A DNA stretch of 14,323 nucleotides from contig CBINIT010000026.1 in NCBI GenBank assembly GCA_966250865.1, forward strand, positions 1 to 14,323, in the 5' to 3' direction. The position numbers and the translations under genes were made by a program. The notes below the pieces were generated by a model. That model was given only the letters and a program-made list of their open reading frames with translations. It made no database searches and had not been told where the DNA came from. The DNA is from CAYGGE01 sp966250865. GTDB taxonomy: Bacteria; Patescibacteriota; UBA1384; CAYGGE01. Each line of letters starts with the position of its first letter. The first letter of the stretch is position 1. Positions 6,602-14,323 of this stretch are shown here, one piece after another.

Positions 6602-9600
6602 GTGAAGCGAAAGTACTTCCACGAGCCCAAGTCGCATATCAATCTTCCGGACCTGATTGAGATCCAGCGTAATTCCTACGACTGGCTCATGCATGAGGGA
6701 ATTAGAGAGATCCTCGACGAGATATCACCTATTTACGACTTTACCGAAAAGTCGTTAAAGCTCGAATTCACCGACTTTTCTTTCGAGCAGCCTAAGCTTA
6801 CGGAAGATATGGCTAAGGCGAAGAACCTGACATATAAAGCTCCACTTCGTTGTCGCGTGGTTCTTACCAACCTCATCACCAAGAAGCAGAAGGAAAGTGA
6901 TGTCTTCCTTGGTGAGTTTCCGTTGATGACTAACCGAGGCACCTTTATTATTAACGGTGTCGAGCGTGTTGTCGTTAACCAGATCGTCCGCTCCTACGGT
7001 GTACTGTTTGTTAACGAAGTCAATGCTGGTCGCCAACTCTTTGGTGCTAAGGTCATCCCAAGTCGGGGTGCCTGGCTTGAATTTGAGACCTCAAATCGCG
7101 ATGCCATTTCAGTAAAAGTTGATCGCAAACGTAAGATCCCGGTAACTACTTTCCTTCGAGCCATGGGCTTTAAGGATGATGACTGGCATCAGGTCTTCGG
7201 TGAAGTCAATGACAACCCAGATCATGACTACATCAAAGCCACGCTTGACCGTGATCCGGCTAGCAGCTATGAAGAGAGTTTGGTTGAAGTTTACAAGCGT
7301 ATTCGTCCTGGCGATCTCGCAACTCCAGACACGGCAAAGGCCTTCCTCGAGGCAATGTTCACCAACTTTAAGCGATACGACCTTGGTCGTGTTGGTCGCT
7401 ACAAGATGAACCAACGTCTTGGCACTGAAACCAAAGACAACCGCCAATCTCGCATTCTTCGGCTTGAAGACCTGGTTGCAGTTGTTCAAGAAATTATCCG
7501 ACTGAACAATGACGCAACGGCCCACGCCGATGATATCGACCACCTCAAGAACCGTCGTGTTCGAGCGGTTGGTGAATCAGTCCAAAACCGTCTTCGTGTC
7601 GGTTTCTTGCGCATGGAGCGTATTATTAAAGACCGTATGTCGGTTCTCGAAACTGAGACGGTTACTCCAGCTCAGTTGATTAACAGTCGACCCATTGTTG
7701 CTGTTTTGCAAGAGTTCTTTGCTTCCAGCCAGTTGTCTCAGTTCATGGACCAAACAAACCCACTATCTGAGCTTGAGCACAAGCGTCGTATTGCTGCTAC
7801 CGGTCCGGGTGGTCTTTCTCGTGAGCGTGCCGGATTTGAAGTTCGCGACGTACACAACTCTCACTACGGTCGTATCTGTCCTATCGCTACTCCAGAAGGT
7901 CCAAACATTGGTTTGGTTGGCCAGATCGCAAGCTACGCTCGGGTAAATGAGTATGGCTTCCTTGAAACCCCCTACCGCATCGTTGAGAATGAAAACGGTA
8001 CCCCACGAGTAACTGACAAAATTGTCTACCTCGATGCTGCAAACGAAGAAAAAACCATCATCGCTCCTGCCTCAGCGGCAATCGATGATAAGGGCAGCTT
8101 CGTCAATAAGCGAGAGATTGTTCGTTACCATGGAGAGCCGTCACTTCAAGATGTCTCAAATGTTCAGTATGTTGACGTTTCACCAAAGCAGATCGTTTCC
8201 ATTACCACTGCCTTGATTCCATTTGTTGAGCACGATGAAGCAGCTCGATCGATGATGGGATCGAACATGCAACGACAAGCGGTTCCCCTTATCCGACCTC
8301 AGTCTCCGGTTGTTGGTACTGGTATCGAAGATGAGGCAGCTCGTTACTCGGGACAAATTATCTTGGCTAACGAAGATGGTGAAGTAACTTCAGTTGACTC
8401 CCGTGAGATTGTCATCGTTGGTAAGAGCGGCGAGCAAAAATACCGACTTCAGAAGTTCGTTCGTTCCAACCAAGGTACTTCAATCAACCAACGCCCTTCG
8501 GTGAAGGTTGGTGACAAGATTAAGAAGGGTGCTGTCATCGCCGACTCCTCAGCTACTGAAGAAGGTGAGCTGGCGCTTGGTCAGAACGTCCTGGTCGCCT
8601 ACATGTCCTTCCATGGTGCGAACTACGAAGACGCCATCATCCTTTCCGAGCGTCTCGTAAAGAAGGACTTATTTACCTCAATCCACATCGAAAAGTATTC
8701 ACTCGAAGTTCGTGATACTCAGCTTGGCCCAGAAGTTATCACCCGAGACATTCCAAATGTCGGCGAAGAAGCACTGGCTCAGCTCGATGAAGAGGGTATC
8801 GTCCGTATCGGTGCTGAAGTTTCAGCCGGTGACATCCTTGTTGGTAAAATTACGCCAAAGGGTGAAACTGAGCTTTCAGCAGAAGAAAAGTTGCTTCGAG
8901 CCATCTTCGGTGAAAAAGCTAAAGATGTTAAAGACACCTCGCTTCGTCTCCCTCACGGTGAGCGCGGTAAGGTTATCGAGGTAAAGATCTTCTCTAAGGA
9001 TGCAGGCGACGAACTCTCCACTGGTGTCTACCAGATGGTTGAGATCTCGATTGCCCAGCTCCGTAAGATCTCCGTTGGTGACAAGCTTGCTGGTCGTCAC
9101 GGTAACAAGGGCGTTATCTCGAAGATTCTTCCAGAAGAAGAGATGCCATTTACTCCAGACGGTCGTCCAGTTGATGTTATCTTGAACCCACTTGGTGTTA
9201 TCTCTCGTATGAACCTCGGACAGGTGCTTGAGACCCACCTCGGTTGGGCAGCTGACAAACTTGGCTATAAGGTTGCTACTCCCGTATTCGACGGCGTGAC
9301 CTATGATCAAATCAAAGGTGAGCTTGAGAAAGCTGGTCTTCCAGTTGATGGTAAGATCCAGCTCTACGATGGTCGTACCGGCGAACCGTTCGATCAAAAG
9401 ACGGTTATCGGTATCAACTACATCATGAAGCTTATTCACCTTGTTGATGATAAGATGCACGCTCGTTCAACCGGTCCATACTCCATGGTTACCCAGCAGC
9501 CGCTCGGTGGTAAAGCCCAATTCGGTGGCCAGCGTTTCGGAGAAATGGAAGTTTGGGCCCTCGAAGCCTATGGCGCTGCTCACACCCTTCAAGAGATGCT

Positions 9601-9952
9601 TACCATTAAATCTGATGACGTGATTGGTCGTTCGAAGGCTTATGAAGCCATCATTAAGGGCGAAACAATCCAAAAGCCATCGATTCCAGCCAGTTTCTAC
9701 GTTTTGATGCGTGAGCTGCAAAGCCTCGGCTTGAACGTTGAATTGCTTTCGGGCACTGGTGAGAAGGTTCAGCTTGATGAAAATGAAGGACCAAAGGTTC
9801 GCGTTGAACGTCCCGCTGATGAAAATCTGCTTGATGAAGATGCCGAATCTGAGGAAGAAGAGGAAATGGTCGACGAAGAAGTAACAGAGCTCTTTGCTGG
9901 GCAGGAAAAGAATCCGCCCGTTGCCAGTGAAGACGAAGTGATGCCCGAATAA
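6602..9952 (+). CDS. rpoB: DNA-directed RNA polymerase subunit beta
   Basis: RpoB forms one half of the RNA polymerase active-site cleft. The start is GTG with AAGGAG at 6591-6596 and a 5-nt spacer. At 1116 aa it is shorter than B. subtilis (about 1190) and E. coli (1342) and lacks the large lineage insertions. Landmarks in order are the N-terminal IDLPDLIEIQ-like segment, GTFIINGVERVVVNQ (about 113-127), the rifamycin region SSQLSQFMDQTNPLSE with H393 and R396, ATPEGPNIGL, GANYEDAIILSERL, KITPKGETELSAEEKLLRAIFG, the catalytic GDKLAGRHGNKG with the two conserved lysines K828 and K836, and the C-terminal clamp GGKAQFGGQRFGEMEVWALE. A strongly acidic tail of about 45 residues follows. Notable substitutions are N126 and Y132 (RSPG is RSYG here), and A398 and T400 in the rifamycin pocket. 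rpoC starts 14 bp after the stop. Confidence 0.99.
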   Translation: MKRKYFHEPKSHINLPDLIEIQRNSYDWLMHEGIREILDEISPIYDFTEKSLKLEFTDFSFEQPKLTEDMAKAKNLTYKAPLRCRVVLTNLITKKQKESDVFLGEFPLMTNRGTFIINGVERVVVNQIVRSYGVLFVNEVNAGRQLFGAKVIPSRGAWLEFETSNRDAISVKVDRKRKIPVTTFLRAMGFKDDDWHQVFGEVNDNPDHDYIKATLDRDPASSYEESLVEVYKRIRPGDLATPDTAKAFLEAMFTNFKRYDLGRVGRYKMNQRLGTETKDNRQSRILRLEDLVAVVQEIIRLNNDATAHADDIDHLKNRRVRAVGESVQNRLRVGFLRMERIIKDRMSVLETETVTPAQLINSRPIVAVLQEFFASSQLSQFMDQTNPLSELEHKRRIAATGPGGLSRERAGFEVRDVHNSHYGRICPIATPEGPNIGLVGQIASYARVNEYGFLETPYRIVENENGTPRVTDKIVYLDAANEEKTIIAPASAAIDDKGSFVNKREIVRYHGEPSLQDVSNVQYVDVSPKQIVSITTALIPFVEHDEAARSMMGSNMQRQAVPLIRPQSPVVGTGIEDEAARYSGQIILANEDGEVTSVDSREIVIVGKSGEQKYRLQKFVRSNQGTSINQRPSVKVGDKIKKGAVIADSSATEEGELALGQNVLVAYMSFHGANYEDAIILSERLVKKDLFTSIHIEKYSLEVRDTQLGPEVITRDIPNVGEEALAQLDEEGIVRIGAEVSAGDILVGKITPKGETELSAEEKLLRAIFGEKAKDVKDTSLRLPHGERGKVIEVKIFSKDAGDELSTGVYQMVEISIAQLRKISVGDKLAGRHGNKGVISKILPEEEMPFTPDGRPVDVILNPLGVISRMNLGQVLETHLGWAADKLGYKVATPVFDGVTYDQIKGELEKAGLPVDGKIQLYDGRTGEPFDQKTVIGINYIMKLIHLVDDKMHARSTGPYSMVTQQPLGGKAQFGGQRFGEMEVWALEAYGAAHTLQEMLTIKSDDVIGRSKAYEAIIKGETIQKPSIPASFYVLMRELQSLGLNVELLSGTGEKVQLDENEGPKVRVERPADENLLDEDAESEEEEEMVDEEVTELFAGQEKNPPVASEDEVMPE

Positions 9953-9966
9953 TCGTTGGAGGAAGC

Positions 9967-12900
9967 ATGAGCGCACAACAAATTCAAAGCTTGAAAGAGC
10001 TACCAAAGACAACCGATTTCGACAACGTTCGAATCTCCGTCGCTTCGCCCGACCACATCCTTGAATGGTCATATGGTGAGGTCACTAAGCCCGAGACAAT
10101 TAACTATCGTACGCAAAAGCCAGAACGTGACGGTTTGTTTGATGAGCGCATTTTTGGTCCAACCAAGGACTGGGAATGTTACTGTGGAAAGTATAAGAAG
10201 ATTCGCTACAAAGGTGTTATCTGTGACAAATGTGGCGTTGAAGTTACTCGATCCTCAGTTCGTCGTGAACGAATGGGTCATATTGACCTCGCTGTTCCCG
10301 TCAGTCACATCTGGTACCTTCGTGGCGTTCCCTCAACCTTAAGTCTCATTCTCGACATGTCAGTCTCTGACCTTGAGAAAGTGGCGTACTTCGCTGGTTT
10401 AGTAATTCTTGAAGTGAACGAAGAAGTTCGTCGAGAATCTCTCCAGCGCCTTGAACAAGAGTACAAGGAAGCACAAGGAATCGTGAGTGAGCTGCAAAAA
10501 GTCCAGCTTGATGCTCTATACAAAGAGACAAAGCAGGAAATTGAGCATCTTACCGTTCGACGGGTTATTGCTGAGTCGAAGTATCATGATCTTTCGTTGA
10601 AATACGGACAGATCATTCGGGTTGGTATTGGTGCTGAAGCGATCTATGAACTACTTCGTCGTATTCAGCTTGATGACATTATCGGTGAGCTGACCACCAA
10701 GGTTGCTACGATGGATGGCGCTAACCGACGAAAACAGATGAAGCGTCTTCGCGTTCTAACTGACATGCAGAAGGCTGGAATCGAGCCATCATGGTTGCTC
10801 CTTACCCGTCTTCCTGTTATCCCACCAGATCTTCGTCCAATGGTTCAGCTCGATGGTGGTCGTTTTGCCGCATCTGACTTAAACGATCTGTATCGACGTG
10901 TCTTAAACCGAAACAACCGTCTTCGCCGACTGATTGCTCAGGGTGCACCTGAGGTTATCCAGCGAAACGAAAAGCGTATGCTTCAAGAAGCTGTCGACGC
11001 GTTAATCGATAACTCAGCTCGCCGAGGCCGCGGCGCTACGGCAACCGCTACAGCCCGTAAACTTCGCTCTTTGTCTGACATGTTGCGTGGCAAGCAGGGT
11101 CGTTTCCGTCAGAACCTTCTCGGTAAGCGTGTTGACTACTCTGGTCGTTCGGTTATCGTTATCGGTCCAGAACTGAAGTTGCATCAATGCGGTTTACCGA
11201 AGGTTATGGCACTTGAGCTGTTTAAGCCGTTCGTTATCTCTCGTCTTATCTCTGACGGTCATGTCCACAACGTTAAGAACGCCACACGGCTTATTGAGCG
11301 TGGTGCCTCAGAAGTATGGGACATCCTCGAGCAAGTCACGAGCAACTACTATGTCATGTTGAACCGTGCTCCAACCTTGCACCGCCTCGGCATCCAGGCC
11401 TTCCAGCCAGTGCTGATCGAAGGTAAGGCTATCCAGGTTCACCCACTTGTTTGTCAAGCATTCAACGCTGACTTTGATGGTGACCAAATGGCTGTTCACG
11501 TCCCATTGTCTGACGAAGCCAAATGGGAAGTCTCAGAGATCATGCGAAGCTCGCACAACCTTTTGAAGCCTGCTTCAGGTGAGCCGATCGTTGCGCCACG
11601 TCTCGATATGGTTTGGGGTTGTTACTACATCACCAGTATTGCCGATGGTCTGCCAGGTGAAGGTAAAATCTTCTCAGGTAAGAATGAAGCAATTCTCGCT
11701 TACCAGCAAGGTCAGGTTCATGTTCGCGCTAAGATTCACGTCCGCATGACCGATGAAGAGGGCAAGAAGTCTCGTATTGAAACAAGCGTTGGCCGAATCC
11801 TCTTCAATAACATCCTTCCCCAAGGCATGAACTTCCGTAACGAAGTGATGGATTCGAAGAATCTTAAGCGCCTGACTCGCGAGATCTACAAGCACATGGG
11901 TAACGAAGTTACTGCGGGCTTTGTTGATCGAGTCAAGGAACTTGGTTTTGAATATGCCACTACCTCTGGCATGACTATCTCCATGGACGACATTCTTATT
12001 CCAAGTGAAAAGCAAGGTATTGTTGTTGAGTCAAACAAGATGATTGAAGACCTCGACAAACAGTACCGCCGTGGTCTTATCACTGAGCAAGAGCGATCGA
12101 TGAAGTCGATTGAAATTTGGAATGCTGCCAAGAGTCGTATTGAGAAAGCGATGATGGAACATTACGACAAGAGTAGCCCAGTATATACCATGGTTTCCTC
12201 CGGATCTCGTGGTTCTGTCGCTCAGCTCGTTCAGATGGCCGGTATGAAGGGTCTGGTGGTAAACCCATCAGGTCAGATCATCGAACTTCCAGTTAAGGCT
12301 AACTACAAAGAAGGCCTCTCAGTGTTCGAATACTTCATCGCCTCACATGGTGCCCGAAAGGGTCGTTCTGATGGTGCCTTGCGTACCTCGGATGCTGGTT
12401 ACTTGACGCGTCGTCTCGTCGACGTTGCTCAAGATGTGGTGATCGTTAACGCCGACTGTAAGACCAAGGAAGGCTGGCTCCTTACCCGTACGGAAAGTGA
12501 AGCTATGGGCATGAGTCTCGAAGAACGTCTGATTGGTCGCGTAGCCTTTGCCGATATTGTCGACTCCAAGAAAAAAGTCCTGGTTAAAAAGAATACCGAA
12601 ATCAAGGAAGAAGATGCTGCTGTCATTGCCACGGCGAATCTCGAAGAAGTCGTTGTACGATCGGTACTGCACTGTGCGAATGAGCATGGAATTTGTCAGT
12701 ACTGTTACGGTCGTGACTTGGCTACTGGTGAAATGATTAAGCTTGGCGAAGCAGTTGGTATCATGGCCGCTCAAGCAATTGGTGAGCCTGGCACACAGCT
12801 CACCATGAAAACCTTCCACCTTGGCGGTGTGACAGGTGCTGACATTACCACTGGTTTGCCTCGTGTAGAGGAGTTGTTCGAAGCCCGTGTGCCGTCAAAC

Positions 12901-13725
12901 CCAGCCGTCTTGGCTGAAATCGCTGGTACACTCTCAATCAAGGAAGAGAAAGATCGACGTGTCTTACGTGTTACCTCAAGTAACATTAAGAGTGAGTCCT
13001 ATGACTTGCCGGAAGGCTATGAGGCTACCGTTAAGAGCGGTGATGAAGTTCGATCAAAGCAAGCAATTGCAACTGCTCCTGACCAAAAAGCTATCCGCGC
13101 AACGATTGATGGTAAGGTTCGGGTCGGTAAGGGTGCAATCACTGTTACCAGCGCCGAAGCCGAGACCAAGGAATATGTTGTCCCAGCCGTTGTTAACTTG
13201 AAGGTAAAAGACGGTGACATGATCGTTGTCGGACAAGAGCTTTCTGAGGGGCACCGTGATCTTGCTGAATCTGTCAAGCTTCGCGGTATCATTGAATCTC
13301 AAAAGTACATCATCCGTGATGTTCAAGAGATTTACTCAACTCAGGGTCAGGCCATTAACGATAAGCACCTTGAGATCATCATTCGACAGATGTTCTCAAA
13401 GGTTAAGGTTCTTGACGAAGGTGACTCTGAATTCTTGGTTGGTCAGATCGCTGAAGGCCGAGTAGTTGAAGACGCTAACGCCTTACTTGCGAAGCAGAAG
13501 AAGAACCTCGCCACTTATGAACCGGTCGTTATGGGTATTACCCGAGTTTCCTTGAAGACTGAGAGCTTCCTGTCCGCAGCAAGCTTCCAGGAAACCACCA
13601 GTGTTCTGATTGACGCAGCGATTAAGGGTACGGTCGATAATCTCCGCGGTTTGAAAGAGAACGTCATCATCGGTAAGCTTATTCCAGCCGGTACCGGTTT
13701 GAACGCTGAATCTGATACTGAATAA
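9967..13725 (+). CDS. rpoC: DNA-directed RNA polymerase subunit beta'
   Basis: RpoC supplies the catalytic magnesium site, bridge helix and trigger loop. The start is ATG with GGAGG at 9958-9962. The protein has 1252 aa (B. subtilis about 1200, E. coli 1407). The first zinc site is C71, C73, C86 and C89. The coiled clamp region follows, then a rudder segment RRGRGATATATARKLRSL around residues 352-368 with an unusual alternating Ala-Thr run. GKQGRFRQNLLGKRVDYSGR comes next, then the catalytic NADFDGDQM with D502, D504 and D506. The bridge-helix region is ANYKEGLSVFEYFIASHGAR. The second zinc site is C831, C903, C910 and C913. The trigger loop reads GTQLTMKTFHLGG, with H951 kept but Lys at 948 where Arg is usual. 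The C-terminus ENVIIGKLIPAGTG is typical, so the gene is complete. It is cotranscribed with rpoB. Confidence 0.99.
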   Translation: MSAQQIQSLKELPKTTDFDNVRISVASPDHILEWSYGEVTKPETINYRTQKPERDGLFDERIFGPTKDWECYCGKYKKIRYKGVICDKCGVEVTRSSVRRERMGHIDLAVPVSHIWYLRGVPSTLSLILDMSVSDLEKVAYFAGLVILEVNEEVRRESLQRLEQEYKEAQGIVSELQKVQLDALYKETKQEIEHLTVRRVIAESKYHDLSLKYGQIIRVGIGAEAIYELLRRIQLDDIIGELTTKVATMDGANRRKQMKRLRVLTDMQKAGIEPSWLLLTRLPVIPPDLRPMVQLDGGRFAASDLNDLYRRVLNRNNRLRRLIAQGAPEVIQRNEKRMLQEAVDALIDNSARRGRGATATATARKLRSLSDMLRGKQGRFRQNLLGKRVDYSGRSVIVIGPELKLHQCGLPKVMALELFKPFVISRLISDGHVHNVKNATRLIERGASEVWDILEQVTSNYYVMLNRAPTLHRLGIQAFQPVLIEGKAIQVHPLVCQAFNADFDGDQMAVHVPLSDEAKWEVSEIMRSSHNLLKPASGEPIVAPRLDMVWGCYYITSIADGLPGEGKIFSGKNEAILAYQQGQVHVRAKIHVRMTDEEGKKSRIETSVGRILFNNILPQGMNFRNEVMDSKNLKRLTREIYKHMGNEVTAGFVDRVKELGFEYATTSGMTISMDDILIPSEKQGIVVESNKMIEDLDKQYRRGLITEQERSMKSIEIWNAAKSRIEKAMMEHYDKSSPVYTMVSSGSRGSVAQLVQMAGMKGLVVNPSGQIIELPVKANYKEGLSVFEYFIASHGARKGRSDGALRTSDAGYLTRRLVDVAQDVVIVNADCKTKEGWLLTRTESEAMGMSLEERLIGRVAFADIVDSKKKVLVKKNTEIKEEDAAVIATANLEEVVVRSVLHCANEHGICQYCYGRDLATGEMIKLGEAVGIMAAQAIGEPGTQLTMKTFHLGGVTGADITTGLPRVEELFEARVPSNPAVLAEIAGTLSIKEEKDRRVLRVTSSNIKSESYDLPEGYEATVKSGDEVRSKQAIATAPDQKAIRATIDGKVRVGKGAITVTSAEAETKEYVVPAVVNLKVKDGDMIVVGQELSEGHRDLAESVKLRGIIESQKYIIRDVQEIYSTQGQAINDKHLEIIIRQMFSKVKVLDEGDSEFLVGQIAEGRVVEDANALLAKQKKNLATYEPVVMGITRVSLKTESFLSAASFQETTSVLIDAAIKGTVDNLRGLKENVIIGKLIPAGTGLNAESDTE

Positions 13726-13727
13726 TC

Positions 13728-13767
13728 CTTTAGATGGGGCGCTTCCTTACGAGGCGCCTCACTAAAG
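13728..13767 (+). terminator. Stem-loop after rpoC (terminator or RNA-processing site)
   Basis: CTTTAG (13728-13733) pairs with CTAAAG (13762-13767). After one bulged A (13734), TGGGGCGC (13735-13742) pairs with GCGCCTCA (13754-13761), with one G-U pair. The result is a 14-bp stem with an 11-nt loop, 2 bp after the rpoC stop. No T-tract follows (ACTTGAAATATT), so it is not a classical intrinsic terminator. It may stabilise the rpoBC mRNA 3' end or be an RNase III-type processing site. The base pairing is clear; the function is uncertain. Confidence 0.55.
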
Positions 13768-13769
13768 AC

Positions 13770-13798
13770 TTGAAATATTCTGCATTTTCCGGTATAGT
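13770..13798 (+). promoter_or_regulatory. Strong candidate promoter for rpsL-rpsG
   Basis: TTGAAA (13770-13775) and TATAGT (13793-13798) are each five of six matches to the sigma70-type consensus and lie 17 nt apart. Transcription would start near 13805, giving a leader of only about 22 nt that holds the AAGGA ribosome site. The -35 box begins 2 bp after the rpoC 3' stem-loop, so the str operon looks separable from rpoBC. Confidence 0.7.
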
Positions 13799-13805
13799 TT
13801 ACCGG
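13789..13805 (+). repeat. Palindrome spanning the rpsL -10 box
   Basis: CCGGTA (13789-13794) and TACCGG (13800-13805) form a perfect 6-bp inverted repeat around a 5-nt centre that contains most of the -10 box. Because it ends about where transcription would start, it would act as DNA (an operator for a dimeric regulator) more than as an RNA hairpin. It could also be chance. Confidence 0.45.
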
Positions 13806-13826
13806 TAGGAAAAAGAAGGAACATTT

Positions 13827-14240
13827 ATGCCAACAATTGCTCAGTTAGTCCGTAAAGGCCGTTCGGCACTTGCGAAGAAGTCAAAGTCACCTGCCTTGCA
13901 GCGCGGCTTTAATATTCTCAAGAACCGTCCTGTCGAATTCGAAAAAGGCCGTCCGTTCATGCGTGGTGTTTGCGTTCAAGTTCGAACCATGACGCCAAAG
14001 AAGCCGAACTCAGCCCTCCGAAAGATTGCTCGTGTTCGTTTGACCTCGGGTCAAGAAGTAACGGCGTACATTCCTGGTGAAGGTCACAACCTTCAGGAGC
14101 ACTCAGTCGTTATGATTCGTGGTGGTCGTGTTAAAGACTTGCCTGGTGTTCGCTACCACATCGTTCGCGGTAAGCTCGACACCGCTGGTGTCTCAGATCG
14201 AAAACAGGGCCGTTCAAAGTACGGCGCCAAGAAAGCCTAA
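13827..14240 (+). CDS. rpsL: 30S ribosomal protein S12 (uS12)
   Basis: S12 sits at the decoding centre of the small ribosomal subunit and monitors codon-anticodon pairing. The start is ATG with AAGGA at 13816-13820 and a 6-nt spacer. The 137-aa length matches the longer form seen in B. subtilis; E. coli has 124. Conserved segments are MPTIAQLVRKGR, MTPKKPNSALRK (K58, K59), VTAYIPGEGHNLQEHSVV, GGRVKDLPGVRYHIVRG (K103; D104 aligns with the methylthiolated Asp of E. coli) and GRSKYGAKK. Both lysine positions tied to streptomycin response are the sensitive type. The usual KRGVCTRV is MRGVCVQV here, a local divergence. rpsG follows after 36 bp, the usual str-operon order. Confidence 0.99.
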   Translation: MPTIAQLVRKGRSALAKKSKSPALQRGFNILKNRPVEFEKGRPFMRGVCVQVRTMTPKKPNSALRKIARVRLTSGQEVTAYIPGEGHNLQEHSVVMIRGGRVKDLPGVRYHIVRGKLDTAGVSDRKQGRSKYGAKKA

Positions 14241-14276
14241 GACCTAATACCCACTAAATAAGATAGAAAGGAATCT

Positions 14277-14323
14277 ATGCGAGGAAGAGCGAAGATGCGT
14301 CGACGCGAAGTACTTCCAGATCC
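14277..14323 (+). CDS. rpsG: 30S ribosomal protein S7 (uS7), 3'-truncated by window edge
   Basis: The first 15 codons and part of the next are present. The peptide MRGRAKMRRREVLPDP aligns with the S7 N-terminus, which in most bacteria ends a similar 16-residue stretch with KREVLPDP. S7 nucleates assembly of the 30S head and can autoregulate the str operon. ATG at 14277 is chosen over the in-frame ATG at 14292 because AAGGA (14268-14272) precedes it by 4 nt and because the length to REVLPDP matches the family. Confidence 0.93.
   Translation, partial: MRGRAKMRRREVLPD

Noticed and set aside
8876..10072. Long minus-strand ORFs opposite rpoB and the rpoB/rpoC junction (8876-9460 and 9467-10072)
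   Set aside because: They lie wholly opposite highly conserved rpoB/rpoC codons, lack recognisable domains or ribosome sites, and are explained by codon-bias shadows.
12343..12819. Minus-strand ORF of 158 codons opposite rpoC
   Set aside because: It is antisense to the second zinc site and trigger loop; the sense strand fully explains the conservation, and no regulatory signals are visible.
1..14323. Recoded UGA (glycine code of Gracilibacteria/Absconditabacteria)
   Set aside because: TGA ends the 154-aa membrane gene at a sensible place, and no in-frame TGA interrupts any conserved gene.

Overview
The window carries about ten protein-coding genes, all on the + strand, and no mobile elements, CRISPR arrays or tRNA/rRNA genes that I can see. 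Gene content and protein style point to a bacterium of the Candidate Phyla Radiation (Patescibacteria). The reasons are compact RpoB (1116 aa) and RpoC (1252 aa) chains, rpoBC unlinked from rplJ-rplL, and an envelope gene set of bacterial PH-domain, lamin-tail, LCP and membrane-anchored parvulin proteins that is common there. This placement is an inference from memory, not a tree. TGA is used as a stop (154-aa membrane protein, 5222-5224) and tryptophan is always TGG, so the UGA-glycine code of Gracilibacteria/Absconditabacteria does not apply.

Region 1 (1-818) is the 3' part of ruvB, which enters from outside the window. Region 2 (862-6278) is a run of envelope genes: a 62-aa two-helix membrane protein, a membrane-anchored bacterial PH-domain protein, an exported protein with two lamin-tail domains and a C-terminal anchor, an LCP (LytR-CpsA-Psr) glycopolymer ligase-like protein, a six-helix membrane protein coupled to it by a TAATG overlap, and a membrane-anchored parvulin-type prolyl isomerase with its own promoter. 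Together they look like a cell-surface assembly neighbourhood: exported scaffold, wall-polymer attachment and extracytoplasmic folding.

Region 3 (6279-6601) is a 323-nt non-coding stretch before rpoB. It holds two candidate sigma70-type promoters, a terminator-like hairpin between them, and a heavily self-complementary leader. Region 4 (6602-13725) is rpoB-rpoC, complete and spaced as an operon. Region 5 (13728-14323) is a stem-loop after rpoC, a strong promoter with a palindrome over its -10 box, complete rpsL, and the first 16 codons of rpsG. This is the usual start of a str-type (rpsL-rpsG-fusA) operon.

The points I find most worth checking are a pair of mutually exclusive hairpins that would hide or expose a perfect Shine-Dalgarno in front of the lamin-tail gene (1649-1691), the structured rpoB leader, the palindrome over the rpsL promoter, and substitutions at normally invariant RNA polymerase positions (rifamycin pocket in RpoB, trigger-loop Arg to Lys in RpoC). 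I see no clearly new defence or mobile system here.
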